Assembly: GCF_013401515.1 (NCBI RefSeq)
Contig: NZ_CP058529.1
Location: 2,542,001-2,606,000 of the forward strand
From: Halorarum halophilum
Lineage (GTDB): Archaea > Halobacteriota > Halobacteria > Halobacteriales > Haloferacaceae
Length of the DNA stretch: 64,000 nucleotides
Direction: 5' to 3'
The position numbers were made by a program, and so were the translations under genes. Under the pieces are notes generated by a model. It did not search any database. It was given only the letters and a program-made list of their open reading frames with translations, and had not been told where the DNA came from. Shown here piece after piece: positions 26,110 through 37,093 of the stretch (positions within the stretch are counted from its first letter, which is position 1; each line of letters begins with the position of its first letter).

Positions 26110-27127
26110 CGGCGGGGACTACGACATCAGCACCGGGGACACGATGCGCGAGCGGTCGAACGAGAGCCGGCTGAAGATCTGGCTGCTCCTGCGCACGAAC
26201 CGGTTCGTCCTGACGGGCGTGCTCGCCGTCCTCGTCTTCGTCAGCTTCATGCTGTTCAGCGTGTTCCTCGACCCGTCGCTCCAGTCCGAGATCAAGTCGA
26301 CGGACACGATCGAGACGATCTTCTCGTCGATGATCGGCGTGGTCGTCACCGGGACGACCCTCGTCGTCACCATCAGCCAGCTCGTCCTCTCGCAGGAGAA
26401 CGGACCGCTCGGCGACCAGCGCCAGCGGATGAGCGCCGCGATGGACTTCCGGACGTACACGAAGGACCTGCTCGGCGAGGTCGTGCCCGTCGACCCGTCG
26501 GCGTTCCTCTACGAACTCGTCGAGGAGACCGAGCGCCGGTCCGAAGCCCTCGACCGGATCGTCGCCCGGAGCGACGACGACGACCTGCGTGGGCAGGTCA
26601 CGGAGTTCGTCGACAGCGTCCACGGGAACTCGGAGGAGGTCCAAAAGGAACTGGACGGCGCGAGCTTCGGGACGTTCGACGTGCTGTTCGCCGCGCTCAA
26701 CTTCAACTACTCCTGGAAGATCTTCCAGATCGAGCGGATGACCGCCGACTTCGGCGACACCCTCGACGAGGACCAGAAACTGGCGTTCGACGAACTCCGA
26801 ACGGCGCTCGCGATGTTCGGGCCCGCCCGTGAGCACATCAAGACGCTCTACTTCCAGTGGGCGCTGGTCAACCTCTCCCAGTACATCCTCTACCTCGCAG
26901 TGCCCGCGCTCGTGGTCGCCGGCGGGATGCTCACGTTCGTGGGGGCCGAGACGTTCGGCTCCGCGACGTTCCTGAACATCCCCGTCGTCACCTGGGTCGT
27001 CGCCGTCGCGTTCACGATCACGGTGGTCCCGTTCCTGTTGTTCACCTCCTACATCCTCCGGGTCGCAACCGTCGCCAAGCGGACGCTCGCGATCGGTCCG
27101 CTCATCCTCCGCGACTCCCAGCGGTAA
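26102..27127 (+). CDS. Four-helix membrane protein, conserved in haloarchaea, function unknown
   Basis: A 341-residue membrane protein. Two helices at the N-terminal side (~33-56 and ~72-95, the latter containing IGVVVTGTTLVVTISQLVLS) and two near the C-terminus (~262-282 and ~295-318) bracket a ~150-residue soluble helical domain rich in Asp and Glu. It ends in a short basic tail (VAKRTLAIGPLILRDSQR). The layout resembles DUF2254-like or bestrophin-like anion channel scaffolds, but no diagnostic motif was found. It overlaps the DUF4177 gene and is followed by serB. Confidence 0.75.
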   Translation: MGNGGDYDISTGDTMRERSNESRLKIWLLLRTNRFVLTGVLAVLVFVSFMLFSVFLDPSLQSEIKSTDTIETIFSSMIGVVVTGTTLVVTISQLVLSQENGPLGDQRQRMSAAMDFRTYTKDLLGEVVPVDPSAFLYELVEETERRSEALDRIVARSDDDDLRGQVTEFVDSVHGNSEEVQKELDGASFGTFDVLFAALNFNYSWKIFQIERMTADFGDTLDEDQKLAFDELRTALAMFGPAREHIKTLYFQWALVNLSQYILYLAVPALVVAGGMLTFVGAETFGSATFLNIPVVTWVVAVAFTITVVPFLLFTSYILRVATVAKRTLAIGPLILRDSQR

Positions 27128-27189
27128 CGGGCGGGATGAAGAATGGCCAGGACCAGGGGGTTCAAGCCGCCGACCCCCGACCCACGCAC

Positions 27190-27849
27190 ATGCGCATCGT
27201 CGCGTTCGACTTCGACGGGACGCTCTCGGACTCGGAGATGACCGTGCTGCTCGGCGAGCGGGAGGGGGTCGCCGGGGAGATGGCGGACATCACCGAGCGG
27301 GCGATGAACGACGAGATCAGCTACGCGGAGAGCCTGCGGAAGCGGGCGGGTCTCCTGACGGACCTCGAGGAGGACCTCGCCGAGGAGGCGTACGGCGAGG
27401 TCCGACTCCGGCCCGGCGCGGCGCGGGTCATCGAACGGCTCCGCGAGCGCGGCCACTACGTCGCCATCCTCACTGGCGGCTTCGAGCGCGGCGTCCGGCG
27501 CGCGCTGGAGCACGAGGGCGTCGAGGTGGACGAGATCGTCTCGAACCGGCTCCCGGTCTCGGGAGGTCGGCTCACCGGCGAGGTCGAGGGGTCGCTCATC
27601 GAGGGCACCAAGGACGAACAGCTCGAGCGGCTCGCCGACGAGCAAGACGTCCCCCTCTCAGAGACCGTCGCGGTCGGCGACGGCGCGAACGACCTGCCGA
27701 TGCTGGAGGTCGCCGGGCTGGCGGTCGGCTACCAGCCGAAGCCAGCGGTCGCGCCCGCCTGCGACCTCGTGGTCGAGTCGATGACGGAGCTCGCCGACCG
27801 GTTCGAGGACGAGGGGATACTCGTCCCCGACGTGCGGAACGAGCGGTAG
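27190..27849 (+). CDS. serB: Phosphoserine phosphatase (HAD family)
   Basis: Hydrolyses phosphoserine to serine, the last step of the pathway begun by SerA. The 219 residues show the HAD signature: FDFDGTLSDSE with nucleophile Asp7 and acid/base Asp9, ILTGGFERGVRRALE (motif II), the Lys in EGTKDEQLERLADE (motif III), and GDGANDLPML (motif IV). The ATG at 27190 is the start of the family domain; earlier in-frame codons run through the preceding gene. It lies on the opposite strand to serA, two genes away. Confidence 0.93.
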   Translation: MRIVAFDFDGTLSDSEMTVLLGEREGVAGEMADITERAMNDEISYAESLRKRAGLLTDLEEDLAEEAYGEVRLRPGAARVIERLRERGHYVAILTGGFERGVRRALEHEGVEVDEIVSNRLPVSGGRLTGEVEGSLIEGTKDEQLERLADEQDVPLSETVAVGDGANDLPMLEVAGLAVGYQPKPAVAPACDLVVESMTELADRFEDEGILVPDVRNER

Positions 27850-27913
27850 AAACGGTAGAAAACGGGGGAATCGACCGAGTAGAGTCGCGCGTCGATGCTC
27901 CGCCCGTTCGGTG

Positions 27914-29089
27914 CTACTCCAGTTCCCCTTCAGCGGCGTCGAGGCCCGCCTCGACGTCCACGTCGACGCCGGCGTCGCCCATCGCCTCGCCGACCGTCCG
28001 GATCCCGCGGAGGATCTGCTCGTCCGACAGCGAGCCCATGTTCGAGACGCGGAAGATCTCCCCGCCGAGGTGGGCCTGGCCGCCCGAGATGGAGACGTTC
28101 CGCTCGGCGACGGCGTCGAAGAAGTCGTCGGCGTCGCCCCGGATCGACTCTGGGAGCGCGATGGCGGTCACCGTGTTCGACAGCTCCGACTCGCCCTCGG
28201 GGGTCGCGAACAGCTCCAGCCCCATGCCGGTGAACCCCTCGCGGAACGCGGCGGCCTGGCGGCGGTGGCGGTCGATGCGGGTCGGCATCGTCTCGGACTC
28301 GATGCCCTCGACGGCGACCGCGAGCGCGCGGAACAGCGGGACGGCGGAGGTGAACGGCGTCTGGTGCTGGCCGGCCTTCCGGAGGTGCCAGTCGAGGTCC
28401 TCGTAGAACGGCGCCGACTCGCCGTCGAGGTGCTCCTCGACGCCGTCGGCCAGGTACATCGCCGAGATCCCCGGCGGCGTCTCGATGGCCTTCTGTGCGT
28501 CGGTGAGCGCGATGTCGACGTTCCAGTCGTCGATCCGGAACTCGGCGCCGCCGATGCAGGTGACGCCGTCGACGACGAACCGGGCGTCGTGCTCGGCCGC
28601 GATCTCGCCGACCGCCTCGGTGGGGTTCACCAGCCCAGTCGAGGTCTCGTTGTGGACCGTCGTGACGAGCGCCGTGTCGTCGGAGACGGCAGCCTCCACG
28701 TCGGCGACGTCGATCGACTCGCCCCAGTCGGCGTCCACCCGGACGACCTCGTCGGTGTACCGCTCGGCGATGCGGGCGAAGCGACGGCCGAACTTCCCGT
28801 TGACGAGCGAGACGACCTCGTCGCCCTCGCCGACGAGGTTGGCGACCGCGGCCTCCATCCCCATCGTCGCCGTCCCGTTGAGGACGATGCTCGTCCCGCC
28901 GGCCGAGGTCGACTCGCCGTCCGGGGTCGAGCGCTCGAACACGTAGTCCAGCCCGTCCTGTGCGCGCTCGTAGACGGCCTCGAAGTCGGCCGAGCGGTGC
29001 GAGACCATCGGTTCGCTCATCGCCGCCAGCACCTCCTCGCGGACCGGCACCGGCCCGGGGTTGAGCAGCAGGAAGTCGTCGTCGGTCAT
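27914..29089 (-). CDS. Class V aminotransferase (serine/alanine-glyoxylate type)
   Basis: A 391-residue PLP aminotransferase beginning LLNPGPVPVREEVLAAM, the standard start of the alanine-glyoxylate/serine-pyruvate group. VLNGTATMGMEAAVANL binds the cofactor phosphate. The Asp of VVDGVTCIGGAEF stacks on the PLP ring, and the PLP lysine is in LTDAQKAIETPPG. It is convergent with serB and 2.3 kb from serA. No bacterial-type serC is seen here, so this enzyme is a reasonable candidate for the phosphohydroxypyruvate transamination step. Alanine-glyoxylate activity is the alternative. Confidence 0.9.
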   Translation of the reverse strand: MTDDDFLLLNPGPVPVREEVLAAMSEPMVSHRSADFEAVYERAQDGLDYVFERSTPDGESTSAGGTSIVLNGTATMGMEAAVANLVGEGDEVVSLVNGKFGRRFARIAERYTDEVVRVDADWGESIDVADVEAAVSDDTALVTTVHNETSTGLVNPTEAVGEIAAEHDARFVVDGVTCIGGAEFRIDDWNVDIALTDAQKAIETPPGISAMYLADGVEEHLDGESAPFYEDLDWHLRKAGQHQTPFTSAVPLFRALAVAVEGIESETMPTRIDRHRRQAAAFREGFTGMGLELFATPEGESELSNTVTAIALPESIRGDADDFFDAVAERNVSISGGQAHLGGEIFRVSNMGSLSDEQILRGIRTVGEAMGDAGVDVDVEAGLDAAEGELE

Positions 29090-29179
29090 ATCGTCCGGTT
29101 CCGTCGCCCGGGGGATAAGCCTCGCGGGGGGTGCAAGCCTCGCCTCCTCGGGGCGCTCGCGTGGCGGGGGCGGCCGTGA

Positions 29180-31372
<2,193 letters not shown>

Positions 31373-31841
31373 CCGTTCGGCGGATGGTTGGTCTGGAGTG
31401 GCTCGTTTTCGGTTTCGCGTATTGTGGGTGTGTTTCCAGGTACCGATGAATCCGGTAGCTTGGTGAAGCGGAGCACGAGGCAGTAGAGTGGACCACTACC
31501 GCTGGGCGTGACGAGACACCACCGGCCTCCCCAGCCGATTGCGCTTCTCACGCTCCCTTCGGTCGCGCTGTGATGCTCATCCCTCGCGCGCGTCTGCTCG
31601 CCTTCGGCTCGCAGTCACGCGCGCCACCCGTCAGAACACGCTTGCTCGCACCGCTGCTGTCGACGCGACCGCGACCGGACGAGTTCGTGCTCGCCTCGCT
31701 CGCGTGAACGTCGCTCGGCCGAGTTCGGAGGGTGGGATAGAAAGGGACCGCACTCTCGGGGGCCAATAACACACCCTTGCTCCTCCCATTGGAGCAACTG
31801 CCACACAGTAAAAACCCCGAGACGTCGTCAGAGCCGCCAGC
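31373..31841. other. Intergenic stretch after ligA
   Basis: About 470 bases between the ligA stop and the convergent ABC permease gene. It contains copy 2 of the dispersed repeat (about 31481-31640) and no gene I can support. Confidence 0.4.
31481..31640. repeat. Dispersed intergenic repeat, copy 2 (with hairpins)
   Basis: Matches the 9141-9315 copy block by block. Two hairpins recur at the same places. One is GCTC-CC-TTC-GG-TCGC near 31553-31567. The other is CTGC-TC-GCC-TTC-GGC-TC-GCAG near 31593-31613. Arms differ from copy 1 but remain paired, and the symmetric TC/TC internal mismatch is kept. Confidence 0.7.
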
Positions 31842-32684
31842 TCACAGGTCGGCCTGTTCGAACCGCCACAGCCCCAGGAGCGGCGGAACGAGCAGCCACG
31901 CGATCAGCATCGCCACCGCGGCGATCTCCATGTTCGTCGCCCACTGGCCCGCCGCGTCGCTGCCTGCCTCGCCGGCAGCGAGCAGCGTTCCGGCGAGGTA
32001 CTCCCCCGAGACGATCTTGAACGAACCCGTCGGGTTCACCAGCCGGACCAGTCTGAGCACCTCGTTGCCGGTGAGCGGCAGCCAGCCGGGCGTCCCGCCG
32101 AGCAGGAAGAACTGCAGCGGGAGCTGGAGGATCTGCCAGAGGGGGACGAACACGAAGTACACCGCGACGGCGCCGGCGACCGCGAGCCGCTGGGACGGCA
32201 CGGCGGCCGAGAAGCCGACCGCGATGGCGACGAACACGGCCGCGAGGAAGACGACGAGCAGCGTGTAGCCGATGTACGAGCCCGCGTCGAACTGCAGCGG
32301 GCCGACTGCGAGCACCAGCGCCGGCAGCAGGAAACCGATGACGATGGGCACCGCCATCGCGCCCGTGCGGCCGAGCACCTTGCCGAAGACGACCTCCGCC
32401 CGCGAGTGGGGCAGCGAGAGCAGGAGCTTCAGCGAGCCCGACTCCCGCTCGCCCACGACCGCGCCGTAGGCGATGACGAGCGCGATGAGCGGGACGAGCG
32501 TCGTGACAAGCGAGCCGTTCACGAGCCCGAGGATGGCGTTCGAGGAGAACGTCCCGCCGCCGCCGGGCCGGACGATGTACGCGACGCCGGAGACGAGCAG
32601 GACGAAGAACGCCGAGAGCGCCAGCAGCCAGCGCGAGCGCACGGCGTCCTCGAAGTCCTTGCGCGTCACCGCCTCCAGACTCAT
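31842..32684 (-). CDS. ABC transporter permease (ABC-2 type)
   Basis: The 280-residue membrane subunit of an exporter, with six hydrophobic helices. SLEAVTRKDFEDAVRSRWLLAL starts a cytoplasmic N-terminus. GAVVGERESGSLKLLLSLPHSR is the conserved ABC-2 coupling segment after the second helix. The start at 32684 overlaps the stop of the ATPase gene by four bases (ATGA), so the pair is one operon. Related haloarchaeal systems are of NosDFY or drug-export type; the substrate is unknown. Confidence 0.9.
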   Translation of the reverse strand: MSLEAVTRKDFEDAVRSRWLLALSAFFVLLVSGVAYIVRPGGGGTFSSNAILGLVNGSLVTTLVPLIALVIAYGAVVGERESGSLKLLLSLPHSRAEVVFGKVLGRTGAMAVPIVIGFLLPALVLAVGPLQFDAGSYIGYTLLVVFLAAVFVAIAVGFSAAVPSQRLAVAGAVAVYFVFVPLWQILQLPLQFFLLGGTPGWLPLTGNEVLRLVRLVNPTGSFKIVSGEYLAGTLLAAGEAGSDAAGQWATNMEIAAVAMLIAWLLVPPLLGLWRFEQADL

Positions 32685-33616
32685 GCGCGCACCTCCTCGC
32701 CGGCGGCGACCCGATCGTCGCCGGTGTAGTGGAGGAACAGGTCCTCGAGCGACGCCTCCTCGGTGGTGAAGTCCTTCACCGTGACGCCCTGGTCCTCCAG
32801 CGTGGAAATGACCGTCGTCTTCGCGTCGCTGGCGCACGTGACGGTGACCGTCCCGCCGTCGGTGCTGGCGGACGTGACGCCGTCGAGCGCCCGGACCGCC
32901 GCGACGTCGTCCTCGCTCGCCGAGTCGACGGTGATGACGAGCTGTTCCTCGCCGCCGACGGCGTCGCGGAGGCCGGCGATACTGTCCTCGGCGACGAGTT
33001 CGCCCTCGCGGAGGATGCCGACCTGGTCACAGACCGCCTCAACCTGCCCGAGCACGTGACTGGAGAAGAACACCGTCGCGCCGCGGTCGGCCTCCGTGCG
33101 GACGATGTCGCGCATCTCCTTCGCGCCCGCCGGGTCGAGCCCCGAGGACGGCTCGTCGAGGATGAGCAGTTGCGGGTCGCCCACGAGCGCCATCCCCAGC
33201 GTGAGGCGCTGTTGCATCCCCTTCGAGTAGCCGCCGGCCTTGCGGTCGGCCGCGTCGGCGATGCCGACGCGTTCGAGCATCGCGTCCGGGTCGCCCTCGA
33301 CCCCCTTCGAGCGCATGGCGAACTCGACGTGCTTGCGGCCCGTGAGGCGGTCGTACACGTCGTACCCCTCGGGGAGCACGCCCGTGCGCCGGCGGACCGC
33401 GACCGACTCGGCCTGCGCGTCGCGCGAGAGCACCTCGACGCTCCCGCTCGTCGGCCGGACGAAGTCGAGCAGCATGTTGATGGTCGTCGATTTGCCGGCG
33501 CCGTTGGGACCGAGGAAGCCGTAGACGGTCCCCTCCTCGACCGTGAGGTCGAGGTTGCGGACGGCGACCACGTCGCCGTACCGCTTCGTGACCCCGCGCA
33601 ACTCGATGGCTGGCAT
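32681..33616 (-). CDS. ABC transporter ATP-binding protein
   Basis: A 311-residue ATPase with a complete nucleotide-binding domain: Walker A GPNGAGKSTT, Q-loop region PEGYDVYDRLTG, signature GGYSKGMQQRL (YSKGM variant), Walker B LLILDEPSSGLDP and switch FFSSHVLGQVE. A C-terminal extension (~220-311) of the CcmA/NatA kind follows. It is first in the operon with the permease gene. The TATA-like promoter lies upstream near 33640-33650 (CAATAAAGGG). Confidence 0.94.
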   Translation of the reverse strand: MPAIELRGVTKRYGDVVAVRNLDLTVEEGTVYGFLGPNGAGKSTTINMLLDFVRPTSGSVEVLSRDAQAESVAVRRRTGVLPEGYDVYDRLTGRKHVEFAMRSKGVEGDPDAMLERVGIADAADRKAGGYSKGMQQRLTLGMALVGDPQLLILDEPSSGLDPAGAKEMRDIVRTEADRGATVFFSSHVLGQVEAVCDQVGILREGELVAEDSIAGLRDAVGGEEQLVITVDSASEDDVAAVRALDGVTSASTDGGTVTVTCASDAKTTVISTLEDQGVTVKDFTTEEASLEDLFLHYTGDDRVAAGEEVRA

Positions 33617-33725
33617 AGGCTCCGCTTCCCGCGGTCCACAATAAAGGGTTTTGGACCGGCCGACACGCGGCACCACTTGCCGTAACTGACGTGCATATCC
33701 CTACGCAGGAATATTCCCTCAGCAC

Positions 33726-35012
33726 ATGAACGACGAGGACGGACGCGGTCCCCGCACCCGCGCGCTCCACGCCGGCTGGGACGGGGACCCCGAAACGGGC
33801 GCCCGGGCACCGCCCATCTACCAGACGACCTCGTACGCGTTCGCGGACGCCGACACGGCCGCGGACCTCTACGCCTTAGAGCGGGAGGGCGACGTGTACT
33901 CCCGCATCTCGAACCCGACGACCCGGGTGCTGGAGGGGCGACTCGCGAACCTGGAGGGCGGGGTCGACGCGGTCGCCACCGCCTCCGGGATGGCCGCCAT
34001 CGACGCCGCGACGAGCGTGCTCGCGAGCGCCGGCGACAACATCGTCGCCAGCAGCGACATGTACGGCGGCACGAGCGCCTACTTCACGCACATGGCCTCG
34101 CGGCGCGGCGTCGACCTCGAGACCGTTCCGACGACCGACGCGGACGCGTACGCCGACGCCATCGACGAGGACACCGCGTTCGTCCACGTCGAGACCGTGG
34201 CGAACCCGTCGCTCGTCACGCCGGACTTCGAGCGGATCGCCGGGATCGCACACGAGCACGCGGTCCCGCTCGTCGTGGACAACACGTTCGGGACGCCCGC
34301 GCTCTGCAATCCCATCGAGCACGGCGCGGACGTCGTCTGGAACTCGACGACGAAGTGGATCCACGGCTCCGGGACGACCGTCGGCGGCGTGCTCGTCGAC
34401 GGCGGGGCCTTCCCGTGGGACCACCCCGACGCGGACTACGGGGAGCTCTCGGGGGAGAATCCCGCCTTCGGCGTCGACTTCGCGGAGCGGTTCGGCGAGC
34501 GCGCGTTCGCGCAGGTCGTCCGCCACCGGGGGGTGCGCGCGCTCGGCAACTGCCAGTCGCCGTTCGACGCCTGGCAGACCCTCCAGGGGCTGGCGACGCT
34601 GCCACTGCGGATGGAGCGCCACTGCACGAACGCCCGCATCGTGGCCGAACACCTCCGGGACCACCCCGAGGTGGCGTGGGTGACCTACCCCGGGTTCGAG
34701 GAGCACCCGACCCACGAGAACGCCGCGCGCTACCTCGACGACTTCGGCGGCATGGTCGTGTTCGGTCTGGAGGGGGGATTCGAGGCCGGGAAGCGTCTCT
34801 GCGAGGCGGTCGAGTTGATCTCCTTCCTCGCGAACATCGGCGACGCCCGGAGCCTCCTCATCCACCCCGCGAGCACCACCCACGCGCAGCTCACCGAGGA
34901 CGAACAGCGCGCGGCCGGGGTGCGGCCGGAGCTCCTCCGACTCTCGGTCGGCATCGAGGATCCCGAGGACATCGTCGCCGACCTCGACCGCGCCATCGCG
35001 GAGGTGGTCTGA
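33726..35012 (+). CDS. metY: O-acetylhomoserine aminocarboxypropyltransferase (sulfhydrylase)
   Basis: A gamma-replacement PLP enzyme of the Cys/Met metabolism family that makes homocysteine from O-acetylhomoserine and sulfide. The 428-residue product shows the family start TRALHAGWDGDPETGARAPP, YSRISNPTTRVLEGRLANLE, SDMYGGTSAYF (PLP ring stacking), and the Schiff-base lysine in VVWNSTTKWIHGSGT. The length and the inserted region around AFPWDHPDADYGELS favour MetY over MetB. metX follows directly with no gap, supplying the acetylated substrate. Confidence 0.94.
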   Translation: MNDEDGRGPRTRALHAGWDGDPETGARAPPIYQTTSYAFADADTAADLYALEREGDVYSRISNPTTRVLEGRLANLEGGVDAVATASGMAAIDAATSVLASAGDNIVASSDMYGGTSAYFTHMASRRGVDLETVPTTDADAYADAIDEDTAFVHVETVANPSLVTPDFERIAGIAHEHAVPLVVDNTFGTPALCNPIEHGADVVWNSTTKWIHGSGTTVGGVLVDGGAFPWDHPDADYGELSGENPAFGVDFAERFGERAFAQVVRHRGVRALGNCQSPFDAWQTLQGLATLPLRMERHCTNARIVAEHLRDHPEVAWVTYPGFEEHPTHENAARYLDDFGGMVVFGLEGGFEAGKRLCEAVELISFLANIGDARSLLIHPASTTHAQLTEDEQRAAGVRPELLRLSVGIEDPEDIVADLDRAIAEVV

Positions 35013-36236
35013 ATGACGGAGACGGCGACGGTCGGCGAGTTCCGGTTCGCCTGCGGCGAGACGATCGAAGACCTCGAACTCGCCTACGAGACGTACGGCG
35101 AGTTCGACGGCTCGAACGCGGTGCTCGTCTGTCACGCGCTCACCGGGAGCCACCACGTCACCGACTCCGGCTGGCGCGAGGACGGGGAGGAGACCACGGC
35201 CGGTCAGGCCCGCGCGTGGTGGAACGACGTCGTCGGGCCGGGGAAGGCGATCGACACGACCGAGTACTACGTCGTCTGCGTGAACATCCCGGGTTCGTGT
35301 TACGGCTCCTCGGGGCCGCCGAGCGAGGGTCCCGACGGCGAGCCCTGGGGGACGGACTTCCCGCCCGTGACGGTCGGCGACTGGACGCGCGCACAGCGGC
35401 GGCTGCTCGACGAACTCGGCGTCGGGCGGCTCCACGCGGTCGTCGGCGGGAGCGTCGGCGGGATGAACGTCCTCGACTGGGCGAAGCAGTTCCCCGACGA
35501 CGTGCGCCGGATCGTCCCCGTCGCGACGGCCGCGCGGCTCGACCCGCAGTGTCTCGCGATCGACGCGATCGCCCGGCGGGCGATCACGACGGACGCGAAC
35601 TGGAACGGCGGCGACTACTACGGCGACGGACCGGACCCGGACGACGGGCTGGCGATCGCCCGCCAGCTCGGGCACGTGATGTACCTCTCGAAGGGGTCGA
35701 TGGAGCGGAAGTTCGGTCGGCGTGCAGCGGGGCGTGATGCGCGCCGGGACGACTTCCCGGAGGACCCGGCGGGGGCGTTCTTCCCCTACCGCGAGGTGGA
35801 GTCGTACCTCGATTACAACGCGCGCTCGTTCACCGAACGGTTCGACGCGAACAGCTACCTCTACCTCACGCGGGCGATGGACGACTACGACCTGTCGTCC
35901 GAGTACGGCTCCGACGCGGACGCGCTGGCCGCCTTCGAGGGCGAGGCGCTCCTGCTGTCGTTCACGGCCGACTGGCACTTCACCGTCGAGCAGTCGCGGT
36001 CGCTGGCGGCGGCGTTCGAGGCCGGCGGGGCGCCCGTCGCCCACCACGTCGTCGACTCGGACCACGGCCACGACGCGTTCCTCGTCGAACCGGAGTCGGT
36101 CGGGCCGCCGCTCCGGGACTTCCTCGCCGACGGCATCGAGGGCCGGGCGGTCCGCGACGAGGGGACGGCGACGGACGACGGGAGCGGGGAGGGGGAACGA
36201 CGGGCGCCCGTCCACGCGAGCCTGTTCCCCGGATAG
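35013..36236 (+). CDS. metX: Homoserine O-acetyltransferase
   Basis: An alpha/beta-hydrolase-fold acyltransferase that activates homoserine for direct sulfhydrylation. The 407 residues contain the catalytic Ser147 ([13 protein letters not shown]), Asp in [15 protein letters not shown] and His in [14 protein letters not shown]. The N-terminus has [12 protein letters not shown], the oxyanion region. The ATG follows the metY stop without a spacer, so the two are coupled. The last ~35 residues are a variable acidic tail. Acetyl versus succinyl specificity is inferred from pairing with metY. Confidence 0.94.
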   Translation: MTETATVGEFRFACGETIEDLELAYETYGEFDGSNAVLVCHALTGSHHVTDSGWREDGEETTAGQARAWWNDVVGPGKAIDTTEYYVVCVNIPGSCYGSSGPPSEGPDGEPWGTDFPPVTVGDWTRAQRRLLDELGVGRLHAVVGGSVGGMNVLDWAKQFPDDVRRIVPVATAARLDPQCLAIDAIARRAITTDANWNGGDYYGDGPDPDDGLAIARQLGHVMYLSKGSMERKFGRRAAGRDARRDDFPEDPAGAFFPYREVESYLDYNARSFTERFDANSYLYLTRAMDDYDLSSEYGSDADALAAFEGEALLLSFTADWHFTVEQSRSLAAAFEAGGAPVAHHVVDSDHGHDAFLVEPESVGPPLRDFLADGIEGRAVRDEGTATDDGSGEGERRAPVHASLFPG

Positions 36237-36657
36237 CGGTTCTGGTTCGGGTGATACGTCGCTCGGCACGTCCTGTTGCTGACAGGCGGCTCGGTCGCTC
36301 CGCCGGGGGGTGAGCCGCACGACCGCGTGACCCCCGGCGGTTGGGGTCAGGTCACGGGGTGAATGGCCCCGTTCTGGGGTTTGAACCCTCGGCTGTTCCG
36401 AGACCGATCGTTCGGAGCGGTCGATGTGCGCGGCCGCCGCGCGCCGATGCCAGCTGGTTAGATGGGGTACACGAAGGTCGGACAGCCGCCCAGTTTATCG
36501 ACCGGAATTTCTACAGAGGAGGCCCGAAAAGTGTAGCCTATCAGGGGAGCTCGAGGCGTTCCAGGCGGTCTCACCGGATCACGACAATAAACGAACAACA
36601 ATTCGTCGCCGGCTGACGAGAGAAACCCTTTACACGGATACGTCCGACGACAGAGAC
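36237..36657. other. Intergenic stretch between metX and the PPC-domain gene
   Basis: About 420 bases. A TGACCCC...GGGGTCA inverted repeat (36328-36349) could end the metYX transcript. The distal part is AT-richer; CCTTTACACGG (near 36627-36637) about 25-30 bases before the ATG at 36658 is a likely TATA element for a leaderless message. No gene seen. Confidence 0.4.
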
Positions 36658-37077
36658 ATGAACTATCGCGAGGTCGAAGTCGCCGGCGAGTACCTCGCGC
36701 GCCTGGAGACGGGGGCTGACTGGCGCGCCGAGATCGAGGAACTGGCCGACCGCGAGGACGTGGATGCGGGCTGGTTCACGGCGCTCGGCGCCGTCGAGGA
36801 CGCGGAACTCTGGTACTACGACCAGGACGAACAGGAGTACCGCTCGGTCGAGTTCGAGGAACCGCTGGAGGTTGCCTCCTGCGTCGGGAACGTCGCGCTG
36901 CTGGAGGGCGACCGGTTCGCGCACACCCACGCCGTGCTCTCCCGGCGGAGCGGCCAGGCGCTCGCCGGTCACCTCAACGCGGGCACCGTGTTCTCCGGCG
37001 AGGTGTACCTCCGCGCGTTCGAGACGCCGATGGAGCGCGAACGGGACGACGTGACCGACCTGGACCTCTGGCTGTGA
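36658..37077 (+). CDS. PPC-domain (DUF296) protein
   Basis: A 139-residue protein of the plant and prokaryote conserved family, often called DNA-binding PD1-like and usually trimeric. The features are VEVAGEYLARLETGADWRAE at the start, GWFTALGAVEDAELWYYD, and the signature HTHAVLSRRSGQALAGHLN, whose His residues can bind zinc. Its cellular role in archaea is unclear. It precedes polC by only 16 bases and may be coexpressed. Confidence 0.88.
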   Translation: MNYREVEVAGEYLARLETGADWRAEIEELADREDVDAGWFTALGAVEDAELWYYDQDEQEYRSVEFEEPLEVASCVGNVALLEGDRFAHTHAVLSRRSGQALAGHLNAGTVFSGEVYLRAFETPMERERDDVTDLDLWL

Positions 37078-37093
37078 CCGCGGAGGTCGCCCC

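Noticed and set aside
27150-27190. GGGTTCAAGCC resembling a tRNA T-arm
   Set aside because: No acceptor stem, anticodon arm or D-arm fits around it; it is the promoter side of serB.
36370-36400. GGGGTTTGAACCCTCGG resembling a tRNA T-loop
   Set aside because: The loop does not follow TTCRANN and no cloverleaf can be drawn.
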